NCBI RefSeq assembly: GCF_002727185.1
Contig: NZ_NIZW01000027.1
Coordinates: forward strand, 22,452 to 86,451
From: Rhodopirellula bahusiensis
GTDB lineage: Bacteria; Planctomycetota; Planctomycetia; Pirellulales; Pirellulaceae
Direction: 5' to 3'
Length of the DNA stretch: 64,000 nt
A program made the position numbers and the translations under genes. Shown piece after piece: positions 62,143 to 64,000 of this stretch (position 1 is the stretch's first letter; each line of letters starts with the position of its first letter). Below the pieces are notes generated by a model. The model saw only the letters and a list, made by a program, of their open reading frames with translations. It did not search any database and was not told the DNA's origin.

Positions 62143-63219
62143 ATGATTGAACTACGCAGCGACGCCAAATACGCCATGGTCATTCCCACCAGCATGGGAA
62201 TTCGCCTCACGCCAGTGGACCACCAACCGTTCCACTGCAGCGACACGTTCAAGATGCAAGCCACCAGCGCGGAATCGAACGTCGGCAGCATCTCGTCGTT
62301 CCTGGGATTGCCCGTCAAAATCTTGACCGCGTTTGTCAAAGACAGCCCAGTCGCCCGGTTCATCAAAGACGACTTGGCCGGCCGCCATATGGACTACGAA
62401 GGTCCTGAATTCGTTCAAGACAACCCTTGGGGCGTGCGTCACCAAATCAACATGGCCGACAGCGGTTGGGGGTCGCGTGGACCTCGCGTGCAAAACGACC
62501 GCGCCGGTGAAGTCGGCCGACAACTGAACGTCAAAGACTTTGACCTCGATCGCATCTTCGGAACCGAAGGCGCCAAGATCGTTCACCTGTCCGGCTTGAT
62601 CGCTGCTCTCTCGGAAGAGACCAGCGAGTTCTGCTTGGAGATCGCTCGTGCGGCCAAGAAACATGGCTCACGAATCTCGTTCGACCTCAACCACCGGGCC
62701 TCGTTCTGGAAAGGTCGCGAAGAAAAATTGGCGGCTCAGTTCAAAGAGATCGCCAGCCTGTCCGACATCCTGATCGGCAACGAAGAAGACTTCCAACTGT
62801 GCCTCGGGGTCGAAGGCCCCGAAGCCGGCGGCAGTGACATTTCCGCGAAGATCGATGGCTTCAAGGAAATGATCAACCGAGTCAAAAAGGAATACGCCGA
62901 TACCACTCTGTTTGCGACCACTCTGCGTGAAGTCGAGAGCGCTAACCTGCATCACTGGGGTGCGATCGTTTCGCACGGCACCGAGTTCGCTGTCATTGAG
63001 CCTCGCGAAATCGGTGTGATCGATCGCATCGGCGGCGGTGACGGATTCGTCGGCGGCTTGCTTTACGGCGTGCTGCAAGGCTGGGATGCAGAGAAGAGCT
63101 CGCAGTTCGGCTGGGCAACCGGTGCTTTGACCGCAACGCTCTACACCGACTACGGCCAACCCGCCGACGAAGACCAAGTCTGGAGCATCTGGAAGGGCAA
63201 CGCCCGCGTCCAACGCTGA
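62143..63219 (+). CDS. PfkB-family sugar kinase (2-keto-3-deoxygluconate kinase-like)
   Basis: The 358-residue ribokinase-fold protein has a PfkB N-terminal sugar-binding region, SISFDLNHRASFWKGRE (substrate loop), LSDILIGNEEDF and the C-terminal signature RIGGGDGFVGGLLYGVLQG, whose Asp is the catalytic base and whose glycines form the anion hole. It phosphorylates a sugar using ATP. KDG kinase is favoured by the neighbouring mannonate-type SDR, giving the lower Entner-Doudoroff entry for uronates, but other ketoses cannot be excluded. It follows the SDR by 193 bp. Confidence 0.82.
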   Translation: MIELRSDAKYAMVIPTSMGIRLTPVDHQPFHCSDTFKMQATSAESNVGSISSFLGLPVKILTAFVKDSPVARFIKDDLAGRHMDYEGPEFVQDNPWGVRHQINMADSGWGSRGPRVQNDRAGEVGRQLNVKDFDLDRIFGTEGAKIVHLSGLIAALSEETSEFCLEIARAAKKHGSRISFDLNHRASFWKGREEKLAAQFKEIASLSDILIGNEEDFQLCLGVEGPEAGGSDISAKIDGFKEMINRVKKEYADTTLFATTLREVESANLHHWGAIVSHGTEFAVIEPREIGVIDRIGGGDGFVGGLLYGVLQGWDAEKSSQFGWATGALTATLYTDYGQPADEDQVWSIWKGNARVQR

Positions 63220-63309
63220 GTGGCGTTGGGGTCCCCGCCTCAAGCTAACAACGCGGCCTCCTCCGGAGCCCGCCCGACTCAAACCCTAGGCCAACCTTTC
63301 AAACGCCGA

Positions 63310-63861
63310 TCACTCTTGATCCGCGGTCGCCTCTTCCAAGGTTGTGAACTTCCAAACGACCTTCGTCGGTGGATTCAATTCCGTCGTACCGATCCCTGTT
63401 GTCGCGAATTCGCCATCGATCGTGTACGTCCATCCCCGAGTGGCGTCCGTGGAAATCCCATCGATTGAATTGACGAACGCGGTGGCTCCTTCGCCGCCGA
63501 TTTCCATCTTCGGGGAACTCAGGTTACGCATCAGGCTCTCCAAAGTGGATCCGGTTGCGACGTTGTCCACGACGTACGACTTCGTTGTCTCGTCGTCGAT
63601 CACAAATTCGAGCGTGACCTCGCCAGTCGAAACGTAGTCTTCGATCACCGGGGGCTGAACCGGTGCGGTGGATCCGCCACAGCCAGCGACGCTGAGTGAA
63701 ACCGAACCTAGCAGAACGCAAAACAGTGCACGAAAACGGCTGCCACTCGCCCGCGTGAAAAAGTGTCTCGCTGCCGGCGATGACTCCCCTGTCGTTTTTG
63801 TAAACACAATGTTTGCCTGTGAAACGTGGTAGCGAGTGAACCTCGCGAAGTGGTTCCTCAC
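63310..63861 (-). CDS. DUF4430-type predicted lipoprotein
   Basis: The frame opens at GTG 63861 and encodes 183 residues. A basic N-region is followed by a hydrophobic segment (LFCVLLGSVSLSVAGC) with a lipobox, so the protein is probably lipid-anchored. A second GTG in frame at 63807 would give a shorter leader. The mature part carries a DUF4430-like domain (TLEFVIDDE, GSTLESLMRNL, INSIDGI and GWTYTIDGEFATTGIGT), a beta-rich fold related to the C-terminal domain of transcobalamin. Function unknown. The group II intron ends 49 bp upstream of the GTG on the same strand. Confidence 0.75.
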   Translation of the reverse strand: MRNHFARFTRYHVSQANIVFTKTTGESSPAARHFFTRASGSRFRALFCVLLGSVSLSVAGCGGSTAPVQPPVIEDYVSTGEVTLEFVIDDETTKSYVVDNVATGSTLESLMRNLSSPKMEIGGEGATAFVNSIDGISTDATRGWTYTIDGEFATTGIGTTELNPPTKVVWKFTTLEEATADQE

Positions 63862-63910
63862 AACTTACCGCGAAAACGCGACCAAGTCAGGGGAACCCGC
63901 CAACCACCTG

Positions 63911-64000
63911 ATAGGGGTAGGGAAGTCCGGTTGAGCCGGACTCCCCTCCCTCAGAACCGTACGTGCGGTTCTCCCGCATACGGCTCGCCAGTCAGTGGGT
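63911..64000 (-). mobile_element. 3' end of a group II intron (domains V and VI), body off window
   Basis: On the minus strand domain V (63986 down to 63954) begins GAGCCGTATGCGGGAG and ends ACGTACGGTTC, the most conserved group II intron structure. Domain VI follows (63953-63911) with the perfect stem AGTCCGG / CCGGACT. A candidate bulged branch-point A lies in CCCTACCCCTAT, eight bases from the predicted 3' end, which finishes in AT as expected. The rest of the intron, including any reverse transcriptase, lies beyond 64000. Confidence 0.8.

Overview
The window looks like chromosomal DNA of a planctomycete of the Rhodopirellula / Pirellulaceae type. This is an inference from content: a 23S-5S rRNA operon carrying tRNA-Ile and tRNA-Ala but no 16S gene, DUF1559 (H-X9-DG) pseudopilins, secreted sulfatases, few clear Shine-Dalgarno sites, and many ATGA/GTGA start-stop overlaps. 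No species can be named from the sequence alone.

Layout. 1-2.7 kb (minus): the N-terminal part of a disordered protein running off the left edge, an agmatine deiminase-family enzyme and a small basic protein. 2.9-11.8 kb (plus): HPF, then a ptsN-ptsH-ptsI phosphorelay without a sugar permease, a DUF2344 protein, RNase E/G and two sulfatases. 11.9-19.5 kb (plus): FdhF/YdeP-type molybdoenzyme, a lipoprotein and a fused ResB-CcsA cytochrome c synthase. 19.6-31.6 kb: a REP pair, a methyltransferase, purQ, an aminotransferase, a SixA/metallophosphoesterase pair, a PQQ-type beta-propeller, EVE protein, cyclophilin and DUF58 protein. 32.0-36.3 kb (minus): tRNA-Ile, tRNA-Ala, 23S, 5S, with promoter, 23S processing stem and terminator. 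36.5-42.8 kb: TlpA-like thioredoxin, KaiC-like ATPase, an FAD oxidase with a 15-bp minisatellite, and an MBL/beta-CASP hydrolase. 43.0-47.6 kb (plus): DUF1611 (DgcN-like), a dipeptide-epimerase family enzyme (DgcA-like) and a serine-hydrolase/VanX fusion, read as a D-amino-acid and peptidoglycan salvage module. 47.6-50.9 kb (minus): a YtrA-type GntR regulator with ABC ATPase and permease. 51.1-57.8 kb (plus): an overlapping operon of ECF sigma factor, small membrane protein, three GspF-like proteins and four pseudopilin-like proteins, with no GspE ATPase or secretin. 57.8-58.65 kb: a dead REP-associated tyrosine transposase (RAYT) between REP palindromes. 58.8-63.9 kb: rpmG (L33), recJ, an SDR, a PfkB sugar kinase and a DUF4430 lipoprotein. 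The right edge holds domains V and VI of a group II intron on the minus strand.

The most unusual items are the sigma-led pseudopilus operon, the D-amino-acid salvage trio, the RAYT relic whose break falls at the predicted catalytic tyrosine, two REP families whose stems change by paired substitutions, a dispersed repeat captured inside a coding region, and the rRNA operon without 16S.
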